Below, piece by piece: positions 10,076-21,594 of a DNA stretch of 64,000 nt (within the stretch, counting starts at the first letter, position 1; each line of letters begins with the position of its first letter). The DNA is from Viridothelium virens (taxonomy: Eukaryota > Ascomycota > Dothideomycetes > Trypetheliales > Trypetheliaceae). Where the stretch lies: positions 1-64,000 of the forward strand of contig ML991848.1 of the NCBI GenBank assembly GCA_010094025.1, given 5' to 3'. Position numbers and translations under genes: made by a program. The notes under the pieces are model-generated. The model saw only the letters and a list, made by a program, of their open reading frames with translations. It did no database searches and was not told the origin of the DNA.

Positions 10076-12139
10076 TCATTCTTTCTCACTGCTCTCAGCT
10101 TCCGCGACACGTCTTTGCACGGCCGCCATCTCCGAAGACCCAAGAGGAGCCGCACCATACCTATAGACAATCAGGCGTTAGCAGGGATTGTCAATAGGCG
10201 AATATGTATTGTGTGGGGGGGAAGGCAAGCCACAGTCAGTCGAACACATACCAAGCGATAGCCGCAATGCCTAGCAAAGCACTAATAACACTAAAGGTCA
10301 GTGCCACGATGCCACGTGCCGTGAAACCATCTGGAAGTGGAGCAGGCGGAAGATTCTGGCCCTTCAGATCGAGCAAATCGACGGTGTTGCCAGCTGCGTT
10401 GCCTTGCGTCAAAGCGTTTTGGTCTCTGCAGACCTGATAATGGTTATCTGGAATCTTTAGTGTCTCTTGTAGCACCAGCGGTGCTTCTACCATGGTGGCC
10501 ATCAACCCAGAGTCTACATGCCATTCGATGTGACAGTGATATAGCCAGACACCTGGATTGTCGGCTCGGAATCGGATCACGATATTGCCATTCGGGTGGA
10601 CGACAAACGTGTCTCGCCTCATCGGTTTGGCAGGGAATGTGACATTGGACGCTGTAGGGTCATAAAAGCCAGCATCATCATCCGACCGCCAGACAGCTTG
10701 GAAATTGTGCCCGTGGAGATGGAACGGATGCTTGCCCGGATCATCATTGTTCAAGACGATCTCAATTACGTCAAGATGGTTTAGGACGAATGAGTTGGTA
10801 TTTGAACCATATACGGTCGGGTTCGTTGCGAGTTCAGAAGTGCTAAGAGCGGAATAGAGGGTCGGAACTTTTGGAGAGACGTAGGTAATATCATTCATGA
10901 AAGCGCTAATATGAATCGTTAGCAACGCCAGGGAGATCTAAGGCTTGGGGAAACCCACTAATTGGCGCCATCGCCAAGATTATTCATTTCCAAGTGCAAA
11001 GTAATCGAGTAATCGACATTATCGTACAGCGGTAGCCCGTCTTGCGGTACAAGCGTGAAGTCATCAAAAGGCGTAAAATCATCAAGCAAAGCTGGCGTGG
11101 GATTCTCGGCTTGCTCATTGTATACGAGCCAGCCGGTTACATTGGGATTCAGCGTTGGGGGAACAGTGTCGAACAAATCCTAAACGGAGATTAGCTGGAT
11201 ATGAGCCTACGTCACTGAGTGCTGAAGGCTTTACTGACCTGGTCCATGCTACCAACAAAAGCGAAGTTCGAGCCAGTATCGTTCTTCATCGTGATCAGCA
11301 TACTCATTCGTTGCGCTGCAGCGATATAGACCATCTGTGCGTCGGCCGGTTCTGTGTACACCCCATCGACTTCAACAATTCTCATTATATGGTCTTCGAA
11401 CCATAGATACTGAGCAGCAAAGGCAGCAACGTTGATGAAGTGAAAGAGGTAGGTCTTGCCAGGTTGAACAGCCACAGTAAGGTTCTGAGTGTCGTTGAAC
11501 AGCGCTCCATCGGGTACAGGCTCGGCTCCAGTAGGATTGGTGACGCTGATGAACGACGCAATGAGACCTGGCATCTGATCGTGGTACCAATCAGACATGG
11601 TGACAACAACCTCTTCGTCATACTGTCCATTGTAAGGATTGTCGGGATCCTGCACAACCAGTGGACCTCGAAGTCCATCAGGGTACTGGCCGGCGTTGTG
11701 CGAGTGATACCAGTACGTGCCTGGCTGATTAATCTGCGGTATTATCAGTAAGCCGCATCTGGCTCAGAAACTTTGACAAGCATACGGTAAAATTGTAGGT
11801 AAAAGATGATCCTGGAGGAATCGAGCATTGACTGACGCCAACAGGACCGTCCATTTCAGTGGTCCCGTTTTGGAAGATACCATGAAAATGTATGCTTGTG
11901 CTCTGGTTTCCGAGTTGATTATTGACATTGACAACAACCTGATCACCTTTGGTAATATTCAGCAATGGGAGAGGCCATTGTCCGTTAATGCCAATTGTAG
12001 GTCGAGCAAAGACGCCATCGGGATTAGCAGTTACCCAGGTTATGTTCCAATCATAATTGACAGTTGCTGCCTGTGCTATCAATCCAAAGGGGAGCAGAAG
12101 CACGCCTGCATAGAGGAAGTTGGATAACGAGAGCGCCAT
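10076..12139 (-). CDS. fet3: Fet3-type multicopper ferroxidase
   Basis: Five exons (12139-11786, 11733-11239, 11179-10959, 10905-10252, 10160-10076) give 602 residues; every junction keeps frame. The enzyme oxidises Fe(II) to Fe(III) at the cell surface for uptake by Ftr1. Signal peptide about 1-24. Copper ligands are all present: IHFHG (H84, H86), YWYHSH (H128, H130), HPFHLHGH (from H416) and HCHIEWH (480-486). [17 protein letters not shown] and RRDTFVV are typical of Fet3 rather than of secreted laccases. A membrane helix at about 555-576 is followed by a short cytosolic tail (exon 5), as in Fet3p. The acidic WFEDH...VEVDG segment that supplies an iron-site Glu is conserved. It diverges from ftr1 across about 1 kb with GATA-type iron-regulatory sites. 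Fet3 family membership is very likely. Confidence 0.95.
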
Positions 12140-12611
12140 AGCTATTTCGTTTGAATTGATTCAAGTCGAAGGCTGCCAGACGTGCTGCTGAGACCGATCA
12201 AATTGGGCTTCACGTTTATCGGACCTCAGACTCAGATGGAAGGGATGGACTGGAGCTTGATACGATTGATAAGATTGATCTTTCAGCTGTGGCAGGACGA
12301 TCAGATTAGCCGAACAGTCTCATGTACTTGCTTTTCGCTACCAGCGTGGGGTGATGGACCGGGGTAGACCAATGCCAAGATTGCAATCCTTGGTCAGGGT
12401 TGAAAAATGGGGGCTTTTGGTCGCAGTCGAGAATCGATGCTTGATTAAGGCGGGGCAAAATAAGCGAAGAGGGTTGGGCTAGAAAGGTCCGCGGACGTCG
12501 ATTGACAGCTTTGCCTCATTCGTAGGATTCACAAGTATGACCTGGTAAGCCGAGCTGCGACGAGGGAGTAGATGGTGTGGATGATTGATCAATTGATGGA
12601 GGTAATCTAGG

Positions 12612-12620
12612 ATCTGATAA
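12612..12620 (+). promoter_or_regulatory. ATCTGATAA, SreA-type GATA site
   Basis: Exact match to the extended ATCWGATAA consensus described for fungal iron-regulatory GATA factors. It lies 473 bp upstream of the fet3 ATG. Confidence 0.65.
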
Positions 12621-13066
12621 GGTCAGGTGCAGCTCCACGGGCGGCACTAGTGCCGTGAGTGGACAGAGCTACCGACAAAACACGCAAAACCGTGGGGAAG
12701 AAGAAAATCGTATGATATGAAATGGCACGGCAATCGACCGCGGTTAGCGACAAAAGGGCAATCCGCTTGAAATAGCCGCGAAAAAAAAATTGAATGAGGT
12801 GATCAAGGCACAAGGCACAAGGAAATCCGTGACAAACGAAAGATCCGCCTACCTTCTGCGTCCCATCTCGAAAAATTCTACCTAGTACTTTACCAAACGG
12901 AATTATTATTAACCTTGACCTTGCTCCCGACATCGGTCCGCCGAGACCGCAACGACGAGTCTTCGAATTTTCATTGGTCCCAAGGTTTTGCTGAGTAGTC
13001 GGCCACTCACCGCATTGGTTTAGTGCCCCGACGAAGTTGCAATAAGGTTATCAATCTCCCTCCAAG

Positions 13067-13075
13067 TTATCAGAT
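13067..13075 (-). promoter_or_regulatory. ATCTGATAA (inverted), SreA-type GATA site
   Basis: The plus strand reads TTATCAGAT, the exact inverse of the 12612 site. It lies 75 bp upstream of the ftr1 ATG, a position where a bound factor would overlap the core promoter. Confidence 0.65.
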
Positions 13076-13149
13076 CTTCTCGATTCCACTGAGGCCAGCC
13101 TGATTACACCAAATCTCAATACGGCCCTCCTCTGAGGAATCCAGTCATC

Positions 13150-14461
13150 ATGGTAAACGTTTTTGCGGTTCCAGGTATGATCGTACCTTTTTTTTGCAGA
13201 AAGTGTCAAGCAGCTGATTTTCAGTCTTCTTCATCTGTTTCCGAGAATGTCTTGAGACTAGTATCGTCGTCTCGGTATTGCTCGCTTTCCTGAAGCAGAC
13301 GATTGGGCCGGATCAAGATGCTCAGACGTACAAAAGGCTTGTCAGACAGGTACATACTCTTCCAAATTTGCAGCAATCGTAGCTAAACCTCCCCGTAGGT
13401 TTGGTGTGGCATAGGACTTGGACTTTTGATCTGCCTCATCATTGGCGGAGCCTTCATTGGTGTCTTCTACGGTCTTGGTGCGGATCACTTCGCGAACACT
13501 GAGGACATTTGGGAAGGTGTCTTTGCCCTTCTTGCAGCGGTGATCATCTCGGTCATGGGTGCAGCTTTGTTGCGGGTTTCGAAACTTCAGGACAAATGGC
13601 GGGTACGACTAGCGAAGGCCCTTGAAGCAAGAAATACCCATCACGGGAGCGCAACTGGTAGGTTGAAGCAATGGGCGGAAAAGTATGCCATGTTCCTCTT
13701 ACCCTTCGTCACCACGTTGAGAGAAGGACTGGAAGCGGTCGTCTTCATCGGTGGTGTCGGCCTTGGTATGCCTGCAACGGCATTTCCTCTGGCTGTTGTC
13801 ACTGGACTTGCAGCTGGCTGTATCGTTGGATATTTGATCTACAAGTCAGTACCACCCATAATTTTGATCTTCGCATTCTGATGAAAGCACTAGGGGACAA
13901 GCCGTGGCGCCACTGCAAATCTTCTTGATCGTCTCCACATGTTTCCTCTACCTGGTCGCCGCAGGTCTTCTCTCAAGAGGTGTGTGGTATTTTGAAACCA
14001 ACGCATGGAACAAGGTCGTAGGTGGGGATGCTTCAGAAGTCGGATCTGGTCCCGGTTCTTATGACATCCGACAAAGCGTGTGGCATGTTAACGTACGCAA
14101 GACAGTCCACAAAGAATGCTGCCCAGACTGACCAATCTTGCAGTGCTGCAATCCGGAGATGAACGGTGGTGGTGGCTGGGGCATTTTTAATGCCATTCTT
14201 GGCTGGCAAAACTCCGCCACGTACGGATCGGTTCTGTCGTACAACCTGTACTGGATTGTGGTCATTTTCGCCTTCGTTGCGATGCGATTCCACGAAAGAA
14301 AGGGGCACTGGCCACTAATGGCATCGAAGAAGAATGCAGTCGCTGAAGGTGCTGACAGTGAATCGAGTAGTAGCACCGACAAAGCTGGTGCCCGTGAAGG
14401 GTTCGGGAAATCAGTGAACGAAGTCCGACCATCGACCAACGTTCAAGAAGTCGACGTCTAA
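13150..14461 (+). CDS. ftr1: High-affinity iron permease Ftr1
   Basis: Five exons (13150-13174, 13225-13349, 13399-13844, 13894-14092, 14144-14461) give 370 residues. The first exon is only 25 nt, and its split codon is completed by the next exon to give [11 protein letters not shown]. The protein is a multi-span plasma-membrane permease that takes up Fe(III) produced by Fet3. Both iron-transport REXLE motifs are present: RECLE at 15-19 and REGLE at 158-162, each inside a hydrophobic helix. Further hydrophobic segments lie at about 51-75, 88-108, 165-205, 210-230 and 300-320. The C-terminal tail is Ser-rich and polar, as is usual. Its ATG is 1010 bp from that of fet3 in head-to-head orientation, the common arrangement for this pair in ascomycetes. 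Confidence 0.95.
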
Positions 14462-15066
14462 GGGCATGCGGTACGAAGGTGATTGCTATGAGAAACAAAG
14501 CTTGAGCTCGCAGTCGTCTCGAGGAGAATCAAACGGCTCTGTCCCGTCACTCTTTTGTAGTTGGTGCAGGGATGACTGCGGTACCGAGCGAGATCAGACT
14601 CGAGCGCCGACACTGTCATCTGTCTTCTTAAAATCGTGCCGTTATCTGGAACGCATGTCGCTCATTGATGAGGAGGTCTCGTATGATTCGATAGCCAGTT
14701 ACTACACAATGAGAGGGATAAGATAAGAGAGACGGAGTCATATATGTAGGTACTCCGTAATAAAGCATCTTTTTGCACATAATGAATAAGCGTCTTTTGT
14801 GATTGGCTGTCTCCAAAGCGGTCATATATGGCAGTATTTTACCTGGGCAAGGGTGGCAAGCATCATCATAACCAGTAGGCAACTAAATTTTACAAGCGCA
14901 CTTCCACAACGGGACATCACTCTCTCCGCCGTCTTCTTCTCTCCATCATGGCTTGGCCCTATCCGTGAGCGAAATCATATTGGCGCATGATCGCCTTGTG
15001 CGATAAATTTAAAGCATAGCCCTGCGGCGAGTCCGTATTAAGGTGGCAAGAAATCTCGGTCTGGCC
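14462..15066. other. Intergenic region
   Basis: About 600 bp holds the ftr1 3' flank and the promoter of the BTB gene. No gene recognised. Small frames on both strands have no motifs. Confidence 0.4.
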
Positions 15067-16414
15067 ATGGAGGGCACTACAACGTCGGAGGCAAGAGACG
15101 GTAAAGAGTTTACTACAGTCATTGTAGACTCAGGCGATATCCGACTCAATATCTGTCATGACCTGGCCAATAGGAATACACAGACATTCTCATATCGGGT
15201 CGACACAACATGCCTACGGCGGACCTCTCGGTTCTTCGATCGACTGCTTTCGGGGCAATTCGTAGAAGCGCAGAGAATTTCAGAAGGACTGGAACGTCTA
15301 CGAAAACAGTACAAAAACATGATAGAGGCTCCTATATCGGAATTGCCGTCTGTAAATATTGAGGATGTTGGCAGAGTTGCGATCTCCAAGAGCGTACAGC
15401 CATTGATGGCAGACTTTCTTCGTGCGCTACATGGGGCAGGCATAGAGAGCAAGGTCTCGATACCGAACATGGCAAATCTCGTGGTCGTTGCTGATCGCTT
15501 TGATGCACTTCCCTACTTCTCCGAGTATGTAAGAAAGCGCAAGCTACTCCGAGGAAAGGATACACCAGAGCAGAAACTTTCCGAAGAGAGGCTACGACAA
15601 AAGTTGTACGTGGGGATTCTTTTGAATCATGAGGCCTGGGTCGCGCCTCCCAGTCACCGTATCATAACTCGAGGCTCTGAGAGCTGGAAAATGGACAGCG
15701 ATTTCATAAACTCGGCATGTTGGTGGAATCTACCGAGAGGTCTTGAAGGTAGGACTAGAGCACTGAGTCACGGTTCATTTTCTCACTTCAAACGCAGAAG
15801 AACTCCAGTATCGTCGAGAATGTACCCTCGATACCTTGAGTTCTCTTCAGACTCATTTTGTAAAGCTTTATACTTCACGGGAGCTTCAATGCAAACTTGG
15901 CTACGATTCTTCACCCCAATGCGACGCTTTTCAGCTGGGCGAGATGATGCGTTTCTTCTCTCGTATCAACCTTATGCGCGTGCAAAGTACCATCTACGAT
16001 GTGGATACGGCTCCGCAAATCTATACGGGAGATATTCATCAGCTCGTGAGCACGCTCCGGCAATGTCCTTCGTATCAGATAAACTCGCACCACAGCCATT
16101 GTGGACTTCGAGCACGACTCACACCGATTCTCGACTGGATCGAACAAGCTCTGACTGACCTTGCAATATGCGCGAATTGCTGGGAACATCGTAGAGACGA
16201 TTATGCCTGGAGTAAAACCAAGAGATTACCAGTATGGCGCAGGACAGAACATGAAAGCCTGAGAGTGTCAGGACGTAAAGGGCCCTGTGTGGCTAAACAT
16301 ACGGTAATGTCTGACATGTTCACGGCTGTATCGCGAGACTGGACTGCTCGCTATGACTTCGCTGAAGACCTGCATCGTGACCATATGTCTTCAGGGATGA
16401 AACTTGTTAGATAG
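15067..16414 (+). CDS. BTB/POZ-like domain protein
   Basis: Exons 15067-15748 and 15798-16414 join across a 49-nt intron (GTAGGA...ACGCAG) to 432 residues. The first in-frame ATG is used. Residues about 15-160 follow the BTB pattern of fungal proteins: a DIRLNI strand, a segment ending in RRTSRFFDRLLSGQF (the usual L-x-S-x-x-F-x-x-x-L-x-G-F step), then a helix-rich part with LVVVADRFDALPYFSEYV. The C-terminal half contains several Cys and His (CGLRARL, ICANCWEHR) but no finger spacing I recognise. BTB proteins usually mediate dimerisation or Cullin-3 substrate binding. Partner and substrate are unknown. Confidence 0.7.
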
Positions 16415-17103
16415 TCCGGGCTTGTTCAGCGAGTGTGCCTCGTCTTAGATAATTAGTTTCTCACTTTCTTAGATTCCGCCGGAGCATGAAGCTCCATCTG
16501 GCCTGTCTTACCCCGAGAGCAAGCCGCCCCGGGCAGTGTTTGATCCACATGCCAAGGCTTTCTCAATAGCCGCCTGACAGACGCCGCGGTCAAAATTCCG
16601 GCTTATTGATGGCGCCATAGACGCTGGGTGCGATAGGGTTCTGTTGGCTGGTGTAGCGGGGGCGTGGGGCGGCATGAAAGGAGGCTGAGCGGGCGGGCGG
16701 TGCTGCGCACTCAATTCTTTGGAGACACCGTGTCTAGCAATTATGCTTAACCACAGCCTAGACAGCACCGCCTCGCTAAATGTGACTTTATCTGAGTCTA
16801 TGGATCAAACGCTCCTTCCTTTGAGACCGGTTAGTCTGGCAAAGTGGAACAATGAATTGCCGTATGCATCGCAAAACCCGCACACCGTGTCAGTCGAGCC
16901 GTTAATCAAGGCAGAATTTGATGAACCGCAGTTTTAAATGACTACTGTGTACGGTGTCAAAACAATGCTGACAGTGAATACAAATATGCTCCAAGCTCGC
17001 TCTGAAGTTTCCTTGCTTTGATAGATCACGCTACAGATAGCCCCACAACAACCATTGTTCTTTCAATATCACTGTTTGCTACCTTAGGCAATCACAACCA
17101 AAC
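16415..17103. other. Intergenic region with a GC-rich patch
   Basis: No gene recognised. A GC-rich patch lies near 16510-16710, and frames across it on both strands look like compositional artefacts. The part nearest 17103 is the vWA gene promoter. Confidence 0.4.
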
Positions 17104-18174
17104 ATGTCGGTCACCATTCTCTCCCCGTCTTCCAGCTTCCATTCCCATACACCTTTCCATGTCGCTCGTCGTTCAAGTACGATGGAGCGAAGAAAGGGTA
17201 TACTTGGAAGCTTGAAGGGTAAATTCAGCCGCAAGGAAGGTCCATCGACATCCTCAGTCAACAGCTTCAGATCAGAAGGATTTCAAAGATCGCAGGAGAT
17301 GAATACTCATCCAGAGCGCCCGAGTGCTCCACCTACTCGTCGTCCGGGTAAGTCTCGCCTTTGCAGCAGTTCCAAATCCCTTGAACTAACATCCTCTTCA
17401 GATCGCCACAGCGCCTTTGTTACGCCTTCGACGACAGAAGCTCCACCATCCTATGCTGCTGCCACGACCTCTTCACCAGCAGCTCCCGCCCCAGCTGGTG
17501 ATGATGACCCTTATAGTTTCCTGACGTCTTTTGATACTACTCTCGTTGTAGACGACTCAGGAAGCATGGCCGGCTCACGATGGAACGAAACCTCTCGCGC
17601 ATTGGAGACAATTACCCCAATCTGCACATCTCATGACGCCGATGGCATCGACATCTTCTTTCTCAATCACCCAGACAATGCGTACTATCACAATGTCACC
17701 AGTTCAGCTACGGTCCGCGAAATTTTCTCCCAAGTTAGGCCTGGTGGCAGCACACCGACTGGCCAAAGGTTGAACACGATTCTCAGGAATTATTTGCGGA
17801 AGTATGAGAACAATCCAAACACCACTAAGCCCTTGAACATCATCGTCATCACGGACGGCGAACCTTCCGACGACGTCGAAAGCCCCATCATCAGCGCCGC
17901 AAAGAAGCTGGACAAGCTGGACGCGCCCGCGTGGCAAGTTGGGATTCAGTTCTTCCAGGTTGGCAGAGATGCTGAGGCGACGAAGCATCTCAAACAGCTT
18001 GACGACGACTTGGCGGAAATTTCTGGTGATGAGGATTTACGAGACGTCGTAGATACAACCTGTTACAAGGGAGAAAGCGGTGGTGAGCTCACTGGTGAGG
18101 GCGTACTTAAAGTGGTCTTAGGTTCAGTAAACAGGCGTTTGGACCGCAAGAAGTCTAAGGATCTTCATCGATAA
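17104..18174 (+). CDS. von Willebrand factor A domain protein
   Basis: Exon 1 is 17104-17347 and exon 2 is 17402-18174, giving 338 residues. The 54-nt intron (GTAAGT, GAACTAAC branch site, TTCAG) has no in-frame stop, so an unspliced mRNA would give 356 residues. Residues 1-115 are basic and Ser/Pro-rich, probably disordered. A vWA domain spans about 125-310. Its MIDAS metal site is intact in VVDDSGSM (D132-x-S134-x-S136), and ITDGEPSDD supplies the later Asp. No signal peptide is seen, so it is probably intracellular. The domain serves protein-protein contacts; its partner is unknown. Confidence 0.85.
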   Translation: MSVTILSPSSSFHSHTPFHVARRSSTMERRKGILGSLKGKFSRKEGPSTSSVNSFRSEGFQRSQEMNTHPERPSAPPTRRPGKSRLCSSSKSLELTSSSDRHSAFVTPSTTEAPPSYAAATTSSPAAPAPAGDDDPYSFLTSFDTTLVVDDSGSMAGSRWNETSRALETITPICTSHDADGIDIFFLNHPDNAYYHNVTSSATVREIFSQVRPGGSTPTGQRLNTILRNYLRKYENNPNTTKPLNIIVITDGEPSDDVESPIISAAKKLDKLDAPAWQVGIQFFQVGRDAEATKHLKQLDDDLAEISGDEDLRDVVDTTCYKGESGGELTGEGVLKVVLGSVNRRLDRKKSKDLHR

Positions 18175-19620
18175 TGGATCTCATGCGGGCCAGACTTGTG
18201 TCTCCTGGCGTTGGCGGCCTTCTTCATTTGCAGGGATAGAGGTTTCCTATACCCGAGACGCATCGAGGATGGCGCCTGAGCTCCATCCTCCTAGGTGCTT
18301 TTTCAAGTTCCGCTAACCTCATTGTTCTTATGTCAAGTATTTCTTCGATTGTGCCAGTGAACAATCAAATGTCATGCTATGATCGCTCACTCTCTTCTTT
18401 TCGGCTCGTTTTAGTAACCCTGGAATGTGTACTCCGTAAGCCTTCATGAATAGAAATAAGCATATTCAGAATTTGAGCATGTCTCAACAATGTACTCTTG
18501 AGACACCACTTCGCAGTTTTATCACCAATTCTGTCACAGTTTCCATTGGGTATCAGGGCTTACCCACCAAGATATACTGCGCAAAAAATTCAACATTTTA
18601 TTTGCGATTCTAATCTAATATCTGATACAGCTGTTTGCATGGATATTTTAAAGATATTCTTGAGAACGGTGCTGTATCCTATGAGCCTTCGATTGAGGGT
18701 CCCCAACCCCTAAACCCTATTTGGTTTGCTAACTGTTCGCTGCACAGATGTTGAAAACTGTCTGCTATCACTCTTCGCTGAATGTGCTATGAGGAAGACT
18801 TGCAAAGAGTGACAAGGACTTAAAAGCGCGAGTTCTGTTGGGGATGACCCAACGAAAAGAAACGACAATAATTTGCCAGAAGCTTACGTTTTCCAAAGAC
18901 TTTAATGCATTTCCAAATCTCCTGCCTGAGACCATTGTGCAAACAGCGCTCGGTACTTTGACGTTCACACCGGCTGATATTGACGGAATCTTTCCTCCCG
19001 TCGGAAATCCTGGATTATTGCTGAACCTCTCTTGCGCTGCAGCGAACCCAAAGACTCTCACTCGGACCTCCCCAAAACCAGCAATGTCGTGTCAACTAGA
19101 CTTTGCAGCAAACCCTGCTGTCGCTCCGCAGTATCCTTATGGTTCTAGTGAGTTCTACATTCTGTAAGGGTAGTGTAGGGGAATTGCTCTGAGAGCTAGG
19201 AATGACTCAGGTAGACACTAATGGCGAACGGCATGAAAAAATCGCCACCAAGGCATATTTAGCTATCCTTCAGTGAGAAGACTTTATTGAAGGGCGGCTT
19301 CCCACGGAGATGATAGTAATGGACCGTGCACAAGTGTGGAGTTCTAGGTCGCAAGGTGAAGCTCACGGTGCTCACCGTGGCAAGAATGCGGCGATCATCG
19401 GTGGCGGTGCGTATCTGGATCTGGATACCCCGTGATTCCCCACCGTCAGCGCCACACTGGGTGACTGCACCGCCAGCAGCCAGCGGAGATCGGGAGCTGC
19501 CGAACTGGATCTTTTCGCGTTTTTGGTCGCCAGAGGCGCCGGATCCGAACATTCTGGCGCCTGCTACTTTCTCTCACGTCTTATCCCAAATGCTCCCCTG
19601 TTACATCTCCTCCATTAACA
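18175..19620. other. Long intergenic region with an unassigned open stretch
   Basis: Between about 18770 and 19170 both strands stay open for about 100 codons (plus 18838-19167; minus 19061-18768). The translations have moderately protein-like composition, but I recognise no family and no splice model. It could be a decayed gene. The remainder is AT-rich 3' flank and then the promoter of the GNAT gene. Confidence 0.3.
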
Positions 19621-20436
19621 ATGTCCGCGCCATTCTTCGCCTTCCTCCTCGCTCAGGGCCCGTCCCTCTCCTCACTCTACAACGCGGACCTCCCACCCTC
19701 AGAACAACCCAACCGCCCTGCCCTCTCCCCTGATTCCCCTAGCTCTCCTACCCCGACAGGCACGATCCCTCAGCTCTTCCTCGACGCTATGACCGTCCGC
19801 ACCTCCGTCTTCGTCACTGAGCAGTCCGTGCCCCTCTCCGCGGAGTTCGACTCCGACGACCCGCGCTCCTTCCACTGGATCGCCTACGCCTCAGTCTCCA
19901 CCTCCAGCTCCGACGCTGTCTCCCCTTCCGTCACGCGCCGCACCCCGGTCGCCACTGTGCGCCTCGTCCCTCCGCCGCATCCGCCAGATCCGTACATCAA
20001 TGCCCCGGTGCCGTCAGAGCCTTTCTGCAAGATAGGTCGTCTCTGCACGCTGAAGCCATATCGCGGATTGAAGCTCGGGCGTATGCTGATGGATGAGGTG
20101 ATGAAGTGGGCGGCGGGCCATGCGAATGAGGTGATGGGGTTGGAAGGGCAGGGAAGGAGCGAGGGGGAGAAGGCGGTGGAGAGGGAGAAGATGAGGGTCG
20201 GGATGCTGGGGAGCTCCACTGCGGAGCTAGGTGGGACGGGAGAGGACGGGGCTAGGGCAGAGTTACGAGAGGAGGCAGAGCAGGAGTGGAGGGGTCTGGT
20301 GTTGGTTCACGCGCAGAAGGAGTTGAAGGCGTGGTATGAAGGCATGGGATTTGAGATCGATGAAGAGATGGGGGAGTGGGATGAGGAGGGGATCATGCAT
20401 GTGGGCTTGTGGAAGAGGCTAGAACTGAAGAGTTGA
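19621..20436 (+). CDS. GNAT-family N-acetyltransferase
   Basis: Single exon, 271 residues, GC-rich with strongly C/G-ending codons. The fold order fits GNAT: an N-terminal helix with VRTSVFVTEQ, strands around RSFHWIAYA and TPVATVRLV, then the acetyl-CoA binding motif RGLKLGRM (about 148-155, the R/Q-x-x-G-x-G/A position), and a final strand, helix and strand with LVLVHAQKELKAWYEGMGF. A charged Gly/Glu/Arg-rich insertion of about 60 residues (165-225) separates motif A from motif B and is probably a disordered loop. No targeting signal is obvious. The acceptor substrate cannot be inferred. Confidence 0.85.
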   Translation: MSAPFFAFLLAQGPSLSSLYNADLPPSEQPNRPALSPDSPSSPTPTGTIPQLFLDAMTVRTSVFVTEQSVPLSAEFDSDDPRSFHWIAYASVSTSSSDAVSPSVTRRTPVATVRLVPPPHPPDPYINAPVPSEPFCKIGRLCTLKPYRGLKLGRMLMDEVMKWAAGHANEVMGLEGQGRSEGEKAVEREKMRVGMLGSSTAELGGTGEDGARAELREEAEQEWRGLVLVHAQKELKAWYEGMGFEIDEEMGEWDEEGIMHVGLWKRLELKS

Positions 20437-21594
20437 GGTCAAGGGTGGGAACATAGAAAGTAATCGGCCGCAATTTGACACGTAGTCAGAGTCTTTGGAT
20501 CCTGAAGGAGATGCACTATGTGTTGTGGCTCTTGCATATTTTTTGCATGTCATTTGCAGATGGAAGGACAGTCCGGTGGTAAAAGTTCAAGGCCTGAGAA
20601 CATTGGAGGTGGCCGATATCTCTAACTTTATTCTACAGGGTTGGGAATGTCCCTGCGAATGAATATATGAAAAACGTTTTCTACTGATAAGGAGCGGGTG
20701 GAACAAAAGAATCGGAGGGATAGTAGTAAGTAGAGCAAGAACCTCAAAGATTGGACAATTCCGTTCACAAAGGAAAACCTATCAAGCGGCTTCAGTGAGA
20801 GGGCAAAGATATGGAATAATGGAGGAATGCGATAAGGTTGAAGTCCGCCTGGGAAAGCGGCAACCAGAAGTAGCTGATCTCAGAGAGAAGATTAATGGAT
20901 CTAGGATGAGAAGGCTTGCAAACAAGAAAAGCTAGGGGAATAATCACGATACTTTCATGCTTCTTCCTCATCCATACTGCTGTTTGTTCTTGAAACGAAG
21001 GATTCATCGAACCCGCTGCCTGCTCCTACGTCCATAATCCTGCATTTATGAAGAAGGCCCTTCGACGATCCAACCTAGCTATCGAGGGCGCCGACAGCAA
21101 TGAAGATATGGTAGACGAAGAGCAATGAGGCGACGAAGCGAATGATCGTACTTTGTTCGTGAGATGCAGAAGTAGGTAGCTAAGATTGTGTTGATGGATT
21201 TCAGGTCGCTAAGTACGGATGAGAGAACAGGAGTATTCGGGCTTTCAAGCCTGCCCTGCTGCATGCTGAGAATGGAAAACGCCACAGGACGGGTATCTAT
21301 GCAAAACTTCGGCCCATATGAATCTTAAAAGAAACAGACACTGCAGAGAAAGAAGGTACAGGAACTCCGAAATCCATAACGACTGTGTGCTTCCCCCGAG
21401 AAAAAGCTACGCTCTTCCGTGTAATCCATCCATGCCCATCAACACTTCATTCAAAACTCCATCTCCGACGAAAGTCTCGGCTCCACCACGAAATCCTGGA
21501 CGAGACAGTCCCAAACCATTGCCAATCCCTCCCAATCCAGAGCCACTTTCGACGGCGAAGTCGGCCGGTCGCCCTCATCCAGGGTCCCGTCCCG
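20437..21594. other. Intergenic region between convergent genes
   Basis: About 1.16 kb lies between the plus-strand GNAT gene and the minus-strand MIF-domain gene. No gene recognised. It contains one copy of a short dispersed sequence (20595-20619). Confidence 0.35.

Larger units (their letters stand above)
12140..13149. promoter_or_regulatory. Shared fet3/ftr1 divergent promoter region
   Basis: The 1010-bp region between the two start codons carries two exact ATCTGATAA sites (listed separately), further GATA cores (TTGATAAG near 12266, TTATCA near 13048) and inverted CCAAT boxes (ATTGG at 12974 and 13015). In studied ascomycetes, SreA-type GATA factors repress iron-uptake genes through ATCWGATAA when iron is plentiful, and the CCAAT-binding complex with HapX acts on iron genes. 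Applying that here is inference. Confidence 0.75.
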
